Source: Verrucomicrobiota bacterium | GTDB lineage: Bacteria; Verrucomicrobiota; Verrucomicrobiia; Chthoniobacterales; Chthoniobacteraceae | Assembly: GCA_009885995.1 (NCBI GenBank) | Contig: VFJQ01000023.1 | Span: forward strand, 1 to 64,000 | DNA: 64,000 nucleotides | Reading direction: 5' to 3' | Shown here: piece after piece, positions 26,385-34,639 of the stretch | Position numbering within the stretch: position 1 is the stretch's first letter | Layout: each line of letters begins with the position of its first letter | Position numbers and translations under genes: made by a program | The notes under the pieces: generated by a model | Told to the model about the DNA's origin: nothing | Database searches by the model: none | Seen by the model: only the letters and a program-made list of their open reading frames with translations

Positions 26385-26774
26385 CTAAGTCCCAAGAATC
26401 CCCTCCCGAGCTCGGGGAAGCAGCACGGATAGCTTCGATACGAAGCGCTCGCCGGCGAGATTCACCGAGCAGATGTCGAGGTTCTCGCCAAACTCCGCCA
26501 GCACCTGACGGCAGGCACCGCAGGGCGTGACGGGGGTCTTCGAGTCTGCCACGACAGCGATCGCCGTGAACTCCCGCTCCCCTGCCGCAATCGCTGCGGC
26601 CACTGCATTCCGTTCCGCGCAGATGGTCAGCCCAAAGGAGAGGTTCTCGACATTGCAGCCGCAGAAGATTCGTCCCGATTTGGTAAGGAGTGCCGCTCCG
26701 ACTGCAAACCCCGAATACGGAGCGTAAGCGTGCTCACGCGTTTCTCTTGCATGCTGAATCAGATGTTCGAACAT
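26385..26774 (-). CDS. cdd: Cytidine deaminase
   Basis: It hydrolyses cytidine or deoxycytidine to (deoxy)uridine in pyrimidine salvage. The 129-residue homotetrameric-type sequence has the zinc/catalytic motifs CAERNAVAAAI (Cys and catalytic Glu) and TPCGACRQVLAEF (two Cys), plus YSGFAVGAALLT and CNVENLSFGLT of the substrate pocket. The ATG at 26774 is chosen because the frame upstream is not conserved-looking. The stop lies 20 bp before mnmG on the same strand. It is divergent from two thymidylate-kinase-like genes, giving a small pyrimidine-nucleotide neighbourhood. Confidence 0.94.
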   Translation of the reverse strand: MFEHLIQHARETREHAYAPYSGFAVGAALLTKSGRIFCGCNVENLSFGLTICAERNAVAAAIAAGEREFTAIAVVADSKTPVTPCGACRQVLAEFGENLDICSVNLAGERFVSKLSVLLPRAREGILGT

Positions 26775-26870
26775 CGTGTAAATAGTTCTTGTGCAAAGAG
26801 TTACTGATTGATTCCTGCGATCAGGATTTCCCGTTGCGTTCCTTCGGCAGAATCGCAACTATCGGGGGCT

Positions 26871-27554
26871 GTGGTTTCCACCCCACGTTCATACTCCGGA
26901 AAACTCATCGCTGTCGAGGGCCTCGATGGCTCCGGCAAATCAACCCAGATCTACCTCGTCAAGCGCTGGCTCGAACTGGAGGGCTATCGCGTGTTTTTCA
27001 CGGAGTGGAACTCCTCGGTGCTCGTGAAGAAATCCACGTCCCGCGGCAAGAAGCGCCAACTTCTCACGCCGACCACTTTCTCGCTCATCCACGCGACAGA
27101 TTTCGCCGATCGCTACGAGCGCCAGATCCTGCCCCTCCTCCGCGCCGGCTACATCGTCCTGGCGGATCGCTACATTTTCACCGCCTTTGCGCGCGATTCA
27201 GTCCGCGGATGCGACCCGCTCTGGCTGGAGCAGCTTTACAGCTTCGCGGTGCATCCCGACATCACGTTCTACTTCCGCGTGCCGTTGGAAGTATCGCTCA
27301 ACCGCATTCTCGAAGGCCGTCCGCAGCTCAAATTCCACGAAGCCGGGCTCGACATGGGCTGGAGCACCGATCCCTACGAGAGCTTCCGCATCTTCCAAGG
27401 CCGCATCCACGATCAATACGAGGCGATGCTCAGCCGCTTCGATTTCACGGCGATCGACGCCACACGCGAGATTCACGAGCAGCAGGCCGAAGTGCGCCGC
27501 ATGATCGCCGAGCGCATCGACCTCCCCCATTTCCGTCGCCCCGCCCTCCGCTGA
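26871..27554 (+). CDS. Thymidylate-kinase-like P-loop kinase, copy 1
   Basis: 227 residues from the GTG at 26871, preceded by a ggggg ribosome-site-like run; an ATG at 26808 would add 21 residues that do not look conserved. The P-loop is VEGLDGSGKSTQ, followed by a YLVKRWLELEGY helix. The dTMP kinase DR(Y/F) motif is LADRYIFTAFARD. A region of about 30 residues (LKFHEAGLDMGWSTDPYESF) stands where dTMP kinases have their lid. It probably phosphorylates dTMP or a related nucleotide, but this subfamily is longer and unlike standard Tmk, so substrate is uncertain. The second paralogue starts 3 bp after its stop, so they are surely cotranscribed and perhaps form a heteromer (inference). Confidence 0.8.
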   Translation: MVSTPRSYSGKLIAVEGLDGSGKSTQIYLVKRWLELEGYRVFFTEWNSSVLVKKSTSRGKKRQLLTPTTFSLIHATDFADRYERQILPLLRAGYIVLADRYIFTAFARDSVRGCDPLWLEQLYSFAVHPDITFYFRVPLEVSLNRILEGRPQLKFHEAGLDMGWSTDPYESFRIFQGRIHDQYEAMLSRFDFTAIDATREIHEQQAEVRRMIAERIDLPHFRRPALR

Positions 27555-27557
27555 CCC

Positions 27558-28262
27558 ATGCCACTGAGCGAAAAGAAATTCTTTGGCCGAAAGCCCCCCG
27601 AACTCGCCGATGCGAACTTCTCGGGCCGACTCTTCGTCATCGAAGGCGCCGACGGCTCGGGCCGATCGACGCAGATCGAAGAGCTCCGCCAGTGGCTCGA
27701 AAGCCGTGGCTTTGCAGTCTGCCAACTCGGTCTGCTCCGTTCGAATCTCGTCGCCGAAGAACTCGAGGAGGCCAAGGAGGGCAACGTCCTCACCCACACC
27801 ACCATGTCGCTTTTCTACGCGACGGATTTCTTCGACCAGCAAGTCCACGATCTCATCCCCGCCTTGCGCGCCGGGCTCATCGTTCTCGCCGACCGCTACG
27901 TTTACACTCTCATGGCGCGCGACATCGTCCGCGGCGCCGAACGCGCATGGACGCGCAATCTCTACAGCCCCGCTCTCGTCCCGGACGCCGTCTTCTACTT
28001 CCGCGTTGGTGCTCGCCAGCTCGTCGAGCGCAACTTCCAGAAAAACGCGACCCTCGACTACTGGGAGAGCGGTATGGATCTCGGCCTCTCCCGCGACATG
28101 TTCGACAGCTTCATCAAATACCAGCGCCTCCTCGCCGCGCAGTTTGCCGAGATGGAGGAAGAGTTCGGCTTCCAAGTCATCAACGCCAACCAGCGAGCCG
28201 ATCGCATCCAGCGAGAACTCCGCCGCCGCATTGGCTCGATGCTCGCGACCTCCGCCGACTAA
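27558..28262 (+). CDS. Thymidylate-kinase-like protein, copy 2 (Walker A Lys to Arg)
   Basis: 234 residues, colinear with copy 1: FVIEGADGSGRSTQ, LADRYVYTLMARDIVRG, and LDYWESGMDLGLSRDMFDSF in the lid region. The P-loop lysine of copy 1 (GSGKST) is Arg here (GSGRST). That substitution usually weakens or abolishes nucleotide phosphotransfer, so this copy may be regulatory, structural or altered in nucleotide use. The rest of the fold is well kept, so it does not look like decay. It ends with a 4-bp convergent overlap with dltA. Confidence 0.8.
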   Translation: MPLSEKKFFGRKPPELADANFSGRLFVIEGADGSGRSTQIEELRQWLESRGFAVCQLGLLRSNLVAEELEEAKEGNVLTHTTMSLFYATDFFDQQVHDLIPALRAGLIVLADRYVYTLMARDIVRGAERAWTRNLYSPALVPDAVFYFRVGARQLVERNFQKNATLDYWESGMDLGLSRDMFDSFIKYQRLLAAQFAEMEEEFGFQVINANQRADRIQRELRRRIGSMLATSAD

Positions 28263-29731
28263 CGCGTCGGAGCGAGCTCCTCGGCGAGTTTTCGGCGATC
28301 GACCTTCCCATTTGGCGTCATGGGAAATGAATCCCGGAAGATGACCTTCCTCGGCACCATGTAAGTGGGAAGCCGCTCGCCGAGCCGGGTCTTGAGCCGT
28401 GCCGAACGCTCGAAGTCGCTCCCTGCACTTCGCTCGGTCTCGACGATGAAAGCGGCGAGGCTCTCGATGCGCCCGGCTTTCTCCACCGGTAGGACGACGG
28501 CATCGGCAATACCTTCGAGCGCGCGCAGGTTGGCTTCGAGGTCGCCGAGTTCGATCCTGAAGCCGTTCACCTTCACCTGGCTATCCATGCGACCTTCAAA
28601 AAAGAAAAACCCGTCCCGCTCGCGGCCCCAGTCGCCGGTGCGATAAGCGTGACCGTCGGGACTATCAAAGAACGCGTTCCCTGTGAGGTCCGGGCGATGG
28701 AGATAGCCTGGGCTGACGTTTGGGCCGGCTATGATAATCTCGCCGCGTTCGCCATCGGGCATCCGTGCGCCGTCTTCGCCACGGATATAGAGCTGCGTGC
28801 CCGGCATCGCGGCGCCCACGGGCAGCGGCGAATGCTTTGCTAACACGTCGCTCGTCACGCGGACGGAAGTGGTCGCGACGGTCGCTTCCGTGGGACCGTA
28901 GGTATTCCACACCTCGGCCTCCGGGAAGCGATCCAGCAGCGCGGAGGCGACGTCATTAGGAAGCGTCTCGCCGCAGAAAAGAAAACGTCGAAGCGCGGGG
29001 AGCATCGGCTGAGCGAAAGTCTTCTCGATCAAGCACATCGCGGCGAACGACGGCGTCGAAACCCACGACGTGATGCCGCGGTGACGGAAGATATCGTAGA
29101 GATCACGAAGGTTAGCGATGTCCTCCTTCGTCACGCTCACGAGCGTGCCGCCGGTCGCGAGGCTGCAATAGAGATCCATCACCGACAGGTCGAAGCTGAA
29201 CGGCGCCTGGTTCAGGAAGACCTCGCCGCCTTCCACGAAGCGCTGCTCGCTGAGCATCCACGCGACGAAGTGTTCGAGGTTCGCCAGCGTAATGACGACG
29301 CCTTTCGGTTCGCCCGTGCTGCCCGAGGTGAAAAGAATGTAAAATGGATCGCTGCCTTCGACCCGCCGCCGTGGCCGGCACATCGCAGCCGGATGCGTGA
29401 GCGCATCGATGGCCGATGGGTTCAGCACCTTCGTGGCGCCGGATGTGTGGATGATGCGCTCGGCGCGCTGCTCGGGAATCGAGAGGTCGATCGGCACGTA
29501 AGGCCGCCCGCTCTTCACCGCGCCGAGAAATGCCACGAGCATCTCGGGTTCCTTGTGCCCGCGGACGGCGATCGGCGCGCGGTTGTCTCCCAGCTCGAAG
29601 TCCAGCCAGCCGGCGAGCGTGTCGCTGCGCGCGCCGAGTTCGCGAAACGTCATCGTGCGCCCGCAACTAACATGCGCAGCCCTTTCCGGCGTCTCACGAA
29701 CCCAACGATCGATCCGGTCAAGCAAGTGCAT
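28259..29731 (-). CDS. dltA: D-alanine:D-alanyl carrier protein ligase DltA-like adenylation enzyme
   Basis: It activates D-alanine (expected) as the adenylate and loads it on the phosphopantetheine of DltC. 490 residues from the ATG at 29731. The adenylation-core motifs are FYILFTSGSTGEPKGVVIT (A3), FSFDLSVMDLY, WNTYGPTEATVA (A5), YRTGDWG (A7), GRMDSQVKVNGFRIELGDLE (A8) and the C-terminal MTPNGKVDRRKL (A10 lysine). The assignment as DltA, not an NRPS module, rests on the adjacent dltX, dltC and dltD genes. It is the last gene of that minus-strand cluster, 4 bp after dltX. The missing partner is dltB. Confidence 0.88.
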   Translation of the reverse strand: MHLLDRIDRWVRETPERAAHVSCGRTMTFRELGARSDTLAGWLDFELGDNRAPIAVRGHKEPEMLVAFLGAVKSGRPYVPIDLSIPEQRAERIIHTSGATKVLNPSAIDALTHPAAMCRPRRRVEGSDPFYILFTSGSTGEPKGVVITLANLEHFVAWMLSEQRFVEGGEVFLNQAPFSFDLSVMDLYCSLATGGTLVSVTKEDIANLRDLYDIFRHRGITSWVSTPSFAAMCLIEKTFAQPMLPALRRFLFCGETLPNDVASALLDRFPEAEVWNTYGPTEATVATTSVRVTSDVLAKHSPLPVGAAMPGTQLYIRGEDGARMPDGERGEIIIAGPNVSPGYLHRPDLTGNAFFDSPDGHAYRTGDWGRERDGFFFFEGRMDSQVKVNGFRIELGDLEANLRALEGIADAVVLPVEKAGRIESLAAFIVETERSAGSDFERSARLKTRLGERLPTYMVPRKVIFRDSFPMTPNGKVDRRKLAEELAPTR

Positions 29732-29735
29732 AGCC

Positions 29736-29891
29736 TTAGAACTCTTGGTAAACGAAAGGCGGCGTCGAGAAATCGCCGCGTCCGTAGAGAAGGATGAGCG
29801 CCGCAATGACCGCGAGGTAATACAACACGAGCAGCGCAAACCGAGTTCGCGGATGCAATTCGAGCCAATGTTCCAGCACCTGTGGAATCAC
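29736..29891 (-). CDS. dltX: DltX-like membrane microprotein (51 aa)
   Basis: A short gene between dltC and dltA. It starts at a GTG (29891) that overlaps the dltC stop as GTGA; a second GTG at 29879 would give 47 residues. The product begins MIPQVLEHWLELHPRTRF, has one membrane span (ALLVLYYLAVIAALILLYG) and ends TPPFVYQEF. This matches the DltX family known from Gram-positive dlt operons: about 50 residues, one span with an LYYLA..LALI.LYG pattern, and a conserved C-terminal F(I/V)Y(N/Q)EF. DltX is needed for D-alanylation and its C-terminus acts with the DltB/DltD machinery. The identification combines position, length, topology and the terminal motif. Confidence 0.88.
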   Translation of the reverse strand: MIPQVLEHWLELHPRTRFALLVLYYLAVIAALILLYGRGDFSTPPFVYQEF

Positions 29892-30133
29892 GCGCTCAAC
29901 CGCCGCTGCACATCCTCGACCAGCTTGCGCGGCGTGGCCCAGGCATCGCGATCAAACTCCGCGGGAGAAATCTCCACGCCCGTTTCCTGACCGAGTTCGA
30001 CGATGAGTTGCACGGTCTTCATCGAATCGAGCACCTGCAAATCGTAGAGCGCGAGGTCGGGATTGGTTCGCACTTCGTCGGTCTCCGCCACGCGGGCGAG
30101 GATATCGAGGATTTGATCGGGAGTGGCACTCAC
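29888..30133 (-). CDS. dltC: D-alanyl carrier protein DltC
   Basis: 81-residue acyl-carrier-type protein. The phosphopantetheine attachment serine is S37 in the DltC-type context LYDLQVLDSMKTVQLIVEL. The helix region EFDRDAWATPRKLVEDVQ matches the family's EFDR..W.TP.K signature, which separates DltC from fatty-acid ACPs. Its start overlaps the end of dltD as ATGA and its stop overlaps the dltX start as GTGA, so translation of the three is coupled. Confidence 0.92.
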   Translation of the reverse strand: MSATPDQILDILARVAETDEVRTNPDLALYDLQVLDSMKTVQLIVELGQETGVEISPAEFDRDAWATPRKLVEDVQRRLSA

Positions 30134-31317
30134 AGGCTCACGTTCCGCCCGTGGAAGAAATCGTCCAGCGTCTCGTTGTAATAAACCCAGCCGCGCGGGC
30201 TCAGGTGATCGAGGTGGTCGGAGAAAAAGAGCGGGTCCTCCTCGTGGGCGCCGAAATAGACGAGCGGCGCACCGTAACGATCGGCCAATTGATCCAGGCG
30301 TAGAGGGAACGACTCACGCGCTTTTCGCGACACGCCGACCGTCTCGAGGTCGCGCGCGTGCATCGGCATCGAGAGCAGGAGCGGCTCGGCGCCGAGTTCG
30401 CGGAGCACGCGCAGCGCGAGCTCGAAGTCCGTCCACTCCGTCGCCTTCTTCAGCCGCGTGAGGAACTGCTCGTCGCGTGAACCTCGTGCCCGCTGCGTAA
30501 GCTTCGGAGCCGCTTTCGCCTTCGCGGCGAGCTGGCGGGAAATCGAATCAGCCTTTCGCAGATGGTCGTCCCAATTCAGCGCTCGCGCCTTGCGCGGCTG
30601 ATCCGGTGCGGGCGCCAGCCCCGTGATGTGCAGGGCCGCGCTGAAGTGATCCTGGAGGCGCGCCGCCATGTTTTGCAGCCGGCCCAGCGGCAGCGCCGCG
30701 TAGTAGAGTGCGTGATCCAGCGCCGTGCCGCGAGCCAGGCGGTGCAAGGTCGCCTCGAGGAGCCAGTGATCGTCCAGCGTCTCGGGATACGCGAGCATCC
30801 GGCGGGCGACGGAGCGTTTCAGGTCGAAGGACAACTCGCCGCTGAAGACCAACTCGCCCGCCTGCAGCGCCGAGAAATTCCCCGAATACCACGTCGGATC
30901 GAGCTGCTCCTCGAAGAAGAAGCTCGGCGAAAGCGATAGCGCCACCTTGCGCCCGTGCAGGTCCGCGCCGACCGCCGCCACCTTTTGCAGGATCGCGAGG
31001 GAAGACGTGCCCTCCTTCCCGACGGGAAAAGCCCGGAAGCCAGTCGGGTAGTCCTGGAAAAACTCGGTCGCCATCGCGGGCACGCCTTTGACCAGCTCCG
31101 AGCTGCCGTAGAGCACCAGGAGATCCGGCTGCGCGAACGCCTCGCGCTGAATCGCGACGCCTTGGAGTTTCGGGTCGGAGAGGTCCGCCGCGAGGTCCGC
31201 CACATGTCGCTGCTCGACGTCGCGGCACCACCGGTAGCCAAGCACCAGCGTCGCGCACGCGATGGCGATGGCGATCAATGATGCGGAGATGTGGGGACGG
31301 GGGATGTCCGGTTGCAT
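30130..31317 (-). CDS. dltD: DltD-like D-alanyl transfer protein
   Basis: 395 residues from the ATG at 31317. An N-terminal membrane anchor (ISASLIAIAIACATLVLGY) is followed by an extracytoplasmic SGNH-hydrolase-like domain. The putative nucleophile is in LLVLYGSSELVKG. The block LSLSPSFFFEEQLDPTWYSGNFSALQ matches the DltD 'SPQWF' region. The C-terminal FSDHLDHLSPRGWVYYN supplies the Asp/His pair and matches the family's D..HL..RGW ending. DltD transfers D-alanine to the final acceptor outside the membrane. In Gram-positive bacteria that acceptor is teichoic acid; here it is unknown. It is first in the dlt cluster, 78 bp after pgpA. Confidence 0.85.
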   Translation of the reverse strand: MQPDIPRPHISASLIAIAIACATLVLGYRWCRDVEQRHVADLAADLSDPKLQGVAIQREAFAQPDLLVLYGSSELVKGVPAMATEFFQDYPTGFRAFPVGKEGTSSLAILQKVAAVGADLHGRKVALSLSPSFFFEEQLDPTWYSGNFSALQAGELVFSGELSFDLKRSVARRMLAYPETLDDHWLLEATLHRLARGTALDHALYYAALPLGRLQNMAARLQDHFSAALHITGLAPAPDQPRKARALNWDDHLRKADSISRQLAAKAKAAPKLTQRARGSRDEQFLTRLKKATEWTDFELALRVLRELGAEPLLLSMPMHARDLETVGVSRKARESFPLRLDQLADRYGAPLVYFGAHEEDPLFFSDHLDHLSPRGWVYYNETLDDFFHGRNVSL

Positions 31318-31395
31318 GGCTGCGGGAGAAGCGCACGACTGGACGGTTCTTAGCGGAAAAGTCAACTTACCCCTATTGGCGGGCGCATCCGCCGA

Positions 31396-31878
31396 TCAGC
31401 CCGGCAGCCACCCGAGGCGCACCGCCAGCCAGAACGCGCCGCCGACGTAGGCCGCCGACATCAGGTCATCCGCGACGATTCCCCAGCCTCCCGGGAGCGC
31501 CTCGAACTGCCGTGCCGGCGCCGGCTTCACGATGTCCGCCACCCGCCACGCGACGAAGACCGCCGCCCACAGCCACCACGGCCGCTCGCCGAGCATCGCC
31601 ATCGGCCACGCAGCGAGCGGGACCGCCGCGATCTCGTCGATCACGACCTGACCGGGATCCTTCCGCCCGAGGATCTGCGCGCACCTGCCGCTGGTCCACA
31701 CGCTCAACGCGATCACACCCGCCGCGACTGGCAGCGCCAGCGGGAGCGGCATCCGCAGCAGACCGGCGAAATACGCGAAGCCGACCAGCGAGCCCCACGT
31801 CCCCGGCGCGGGCCGGAGGAAGCCGGAGCCGAGCCCCGTTCCGATCAGCAGGGCGAAGCGGTCAGCGAGTTTTGTCAT
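31396..31878 (-). CDS. pgpA: Phosphatidylglycerophosphatase A
   Basis: It dephosphorylates phosphatidylglycerol phosphate to phosphatidylglycerol. 160 residues from the ATG at 31878; the frame remains open far upstream, but that is an antisense shadow of the U32 gene. The signatures are RPAPGTWGSLVGF near the N-terminus and QVVIDEIAAVPLAAWP, with three or four membrane spans. FVAWRVADIVKPAPARQFEALPGGWGIVADDL is the conserved PgpA C-terminal loop. It is followed on the same strand by dltD, so the dlt genes may be read from the same promoter. The divergent U32 gene starts 72 bp away. Confidence 0.92.
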   Translation of the reverse strand: MTKLADRFALLIGTGLGSGFLRPAPGTWGSLVGFAYFAGLLRMPLPLALPVAAGVIALSVWTSGRCAQILGRKDPGQVVIDEIAAVPLAAWPMAMLGERPWWLWAAVFVAWRVADIVKPAPARQFEALPGGWGIVADDLMSAAYVGGAFWLAVRLGWLPG

Positions 31879-31950
31879 CGGCCATGACACAAGCCCCGCG
31901 CTCGGCGGGTTGTCAAAGCCGCGCTGCGGACGAAGGTGCGCGCCCACTCG

Positions 31951-34395
31951 ATGTCCACCACGCCGCCAGCGCAAATGCCCGAACTTCTCGCCCCTGCCGG
32001 TGATTGGGACTGCCTGCGCGCCGCCGTCGCGAATGGCGCCGACGCCGTTTACTTCGGCCTGCCGCGGTTCAACGCCCGGCTCCGCGCGCACAACTTCACC
32101 GAGGCCGAGCTGCCCGAGGTCGTCGCCTTCGCGCATCGGCACGGCGTGAAGGCTTACGTGACTTTCAACACACTCGTCTTCACCGCCGAGCTCGGCGACG
32201 CGGAGCAATACCTCCGCCTGCTCAGCCGCGCCGGCGTCGATGCCGTGCTGGTGCAGGATGTCGGCCTCGCCCGCCTCGCCCGCGCCGTGGTGCCCGAGCT
32301 GCCCGTCCACGCGAGCACGCAGATGACCATCACCTCGCCCGAGGGCGCGGCCTTCGCAGCCGAGCTGGGAGTCGAGCGCGTCGTCCTCTCGCGCGAGTTG
32401 AGCCTGCGGGAGATCGAGAAATTCGACACCGCGATGCCGCTCGAAGTCTTCGTCCACGGCGCGCTCTGCGTGGCCTACAGCGGCCAATGCCTTACCAGCG
32501 AATCGCTCGGCCAGCGCAGCGCCAACCGCGGCGAGTGCGCGCAGGCCTGCCGGATGCCTTACGAGCTGATCGTCGATGGAGAAGTGCGCGACCTCGGCGA
32601 CAAGCGCTACCTTCTCTCCCCGCAGGATCTCGCCGCCGTGGAGGAAATCCCAGCACTGCTCGAACGCGACGTGATCAGCTTCAAAATCGAAGGCCGGCTC
32701 AAGTCGCCCGAATACGTCGCCGCTGTCTGCCAAGTCTATCGCCGCGCTCTCGATGCCGCGATCGATCGCCGCGCGCACCACGCCGCCGCCGCCGAGCGCT
32801 ACCAGCTCGAGATGACTTTCTCTCGCGGCCTCTTCACCGGCTGGATGCACGGCGTCGATCACCAGCAGCTCGTCTCCGCGCGCTACGGAAAAAAGCGCGG
32901 GCCCTTCGTCGGCCGGATCGAGCACGTCGGTGGCGACTTCGTCGAAGTCCGCGCCGAAACGCCGCTCCAGCCCGGCGACGGCATCGTCTTCGACACCGGC
33001 GGCGATACTAATGCCGAGCAAGGCGGACGCCTCTACCAGGTGCGCGGCGGCCGCTTGTTCTTCGAGCGCAACAAGATCGACTTCACACGCCTCAACCCCG
33101 GCGATCGCATCTGGAAGACCGACGACCCCGCGCTGGAAAAGCGCCTGCGCGGGAGCTTTGCCGGCCGCATCGAGCCGCGCCAACGCGAGACCATCGACCT
33201 CGTCGTCCGCGGTCGCGCGGGTGAACCACTGAGCGTGGAGGCGGGTGCGTCGCAGTCGTCGGTCCGCTCGCAGCTCCCGCTCGAAGCCGCCCGCACCGCG
33301 CCGCTCACCACGGAAAAACTCCGCGAGCACCTCGGCCGATTCGGCGACCACCCCTACGCCCTCGGCGAACTGCGCAACGAACTCGAAGGCGACGTGATCC
33401 TTCCCATCGCCGAGATCAACCGTCTCCGCCGCGCGCTCGCCGCTGTGCTCGACACCGCCCGCTCCCGCACTCGCACCGAGCGGCCGCAGACATGGCGCGA
33501 CGTGTTCTCCGGGCAGACCGAAGCGCAAAATCCGGAGCCCGGCGAACCCCGCCTCACCGTCCTCTGCCGCACCCTCGATCAACTCGACGCCGCCCTGCGC
33601 GCCGGCGTCGCCACGCTTTACGTCGATCTCGAAGACATCCGCCGCTACGCCGATGCCGTCGCGCGGGTCCGCTCCGCGGGAAAAGCGCACGTCTTCCTCG
33701 CCACCCCGCGCATCCAAAAAGCGGGCGAGCAGGGATTCTTCCGGCTCATCGAAAACGCGCAACCCGATGGCGTGCTCATCCGCAACCTCGGCGCCATCGC
33801 GCACTTCGCCGGGCGCGCCGATCTCCAGCTCATCGGTGATTTCTCGCTCAACGTCGCCAACCCGCTCGCCGCGCAGCACTTCATCGCCGCGGGTCTCGCG
33901 CGCACCACGATCAGCTACGATCTCAACGCCGAGCAGGTGCTCGATCTCCTCCGCGCCGCGCCGCCTGAGTGGTTCGAGATCACGCTGCACCAGCACATGC
34001 CGATGTTTCACATGGAGCACTGCGTCTTCGCCGCGTTCATGTCGAAGGGCTCGTCGTTTCTCGATTGTGGGAGGCCGTGCGAAAAACACAGCGTCCACCT
34101 GCGCGACCGCGTGGGCACCGCGCACCCGTTGCGCGCCGATGTCGGCTGCCGAAATACGCTCTTCAACGCCGTCGCGCAGACCGGCGCGCGCTTCACCGGC
34201 GCGCTGCTCGATGCCGGACTGCGGCACTTCCGCGTCGAGCTGCTCGAGGAAGACGCACGCGAGTCCGAGCGCATCATCGCTGCCTACCAGGCGCTGCTCG
34301 CCGGCACCCGCGACGGCGAAGATCTCTGGCGCGAACTCAAAGCCCAGAGCCAGCTCGGCGTCACCCGCGGGACGCTGGACGTTCGAGGCGGCTGA
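31951..34395 (+). CDS. U32-family protein (RlhA/YdcP-like, probable RNA hydroxylase)
   Basis: 814 residues from the ATG at 31951 (MSTTPPAQMPELLAPAGDW). The N-terminal U32 domain has PELLAPAGDWDCLRAAV, DAVYFGLPRFNARLRAHNF, VLVQDVGLARLAR and VFVHGALCVAYSGQCLTSE. A Cys cluster for an iron-sulfur centre follows (GECAQACRMPY), with EGRLKSPEYVA. A long second half (DUF3656-like) contains another Cys-containing stretch (CVFAAFMSKGSSFLDCGRPC). E. coli RlhA of this type hydroxylates C2501 of 23S rRNA, and TrhP/TrhO-related U32 proteins hydroxylate tRNA U34; which applies here is unresolved. The family's 'peptidase U32' name is historic. The 3' end overlaps the convergent DUF167 gene by 35 bp. Confidence 0.88.
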   Translation: MSTTPPAQMPELLAPAGDWDCLRAAVANGADAVYFGLPRFNARLRAHNFTEAELPEVVAFAHRHGVKAYVTFNTLVFTAELGDAEQYLRLLSRAGVDAVLVQDVGLARLARAVVPELPVHASTQMTITSPEGAAFAAELGVERVVLSRELSLREIEKFDTAMPLEVFVHGALCVAYSGQCLTSESLGQRSANRGECAQACRMPYELIVDGEVRDLGDKRYLLSPQDLAAVEEIPALLERDVISFKIEGRLKSPEYVAAVCQVYRRALDAAIDRRAHHAAAAERYQLEMTFSRGLFTGWMHGVDHQQLVSARYGKKRGPFVGRIEHVGGDFVEVRAETPLQPGDGIVFDTGGDTNAEQGGRLYQVRGGRLFFERNKIDFTRLNPGDRIWKTDDPALEKRLRGSFAGRIEPRQRETIDLVVRGRAGEPLSVEAGASQSSVRSQLPLEAARTAPLTTEKLREHLGRFGDHPYALGELRNELEGDVILPIAEINRLRRALAAVLDTARSRTRTERPQTWRDVFSGQTEAQNPEPGEPRLTVLCRTLDQLDAALRAGVATLYVDLEDIRRYADAVARVRSAGKAHVFLATPRIQKAGEQGFFRLIENAQPDGVLIRNLGAIAHFAGRADLQLIGDFSLNVANPLAAQHFIAAGLARTTISYDLNAEQVLDLLRAAPPEWFEITLHQHMPMFHMEHCVFAAFMSKGSSFLDCGRPCEKHSVHLRDRVGTAHPLRADVGCRNTLFNAVAQTGARFTGALLDAGLRHFRVELLEEDARESERIIAAYQALLAGTRDGEDLWRELKAQSQLGVTRGTLDVRGG

Positions 34396-34639
34396 CCACT
34401 TCCTCCGCATCGAGCCCCGCGATCTCGACGAGTTTGTCGCGCGATTTCTCACCACTCACGAGCGTGACCTCGCGCCGTCCCACCCCGAGCGCTTCGCTGA
34501 GAAACTCGATCAGCTCCCCATTCGCGCGGCCTTCCAGCGCCGGCGCGGCGATCTTCACCTTCAGTGCGTCGCCGTGCCGCCCCACGAACTCGCTGCGCTT
34601 CGCATTCGGCACCACGCGCAGCCGCACCCGGCAACTCAT
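34361..34639 (-). CDS. DUF167 (YggU-type) protein
   Basis: 92-residue protein with the family's compact alpha/beta pattern: RLRVVPNAKRSEFVG, ALKVKIAAPALEGRANGELIEFLSEALG and VTLVSGEKSRDKLVEI. The family is widespread and has no established function. The start ATG overlaps the upstream CHAP-like gene's stop (ATGA at 34636-34639), so the two are translationally coupled. The 3' end overlaps the convergent U32 gene. Confidence 0.9.
   Translation of the reverse strand: MSCRVRLRVVPNAKRSEFVGRHGDALKVKIAAPALEGRANGELIEFLSEALGVGRREVTLVSGEKSRDKLVEIAGLDAEEVVSRLERPASRG

Noticed and set aside
31879..34455. Long upstream extension of the pgpA frame (about 850 codons)
   Set aside because: It is antisense to the U32 gene; PgpA homology begins at the ATG at 31878.
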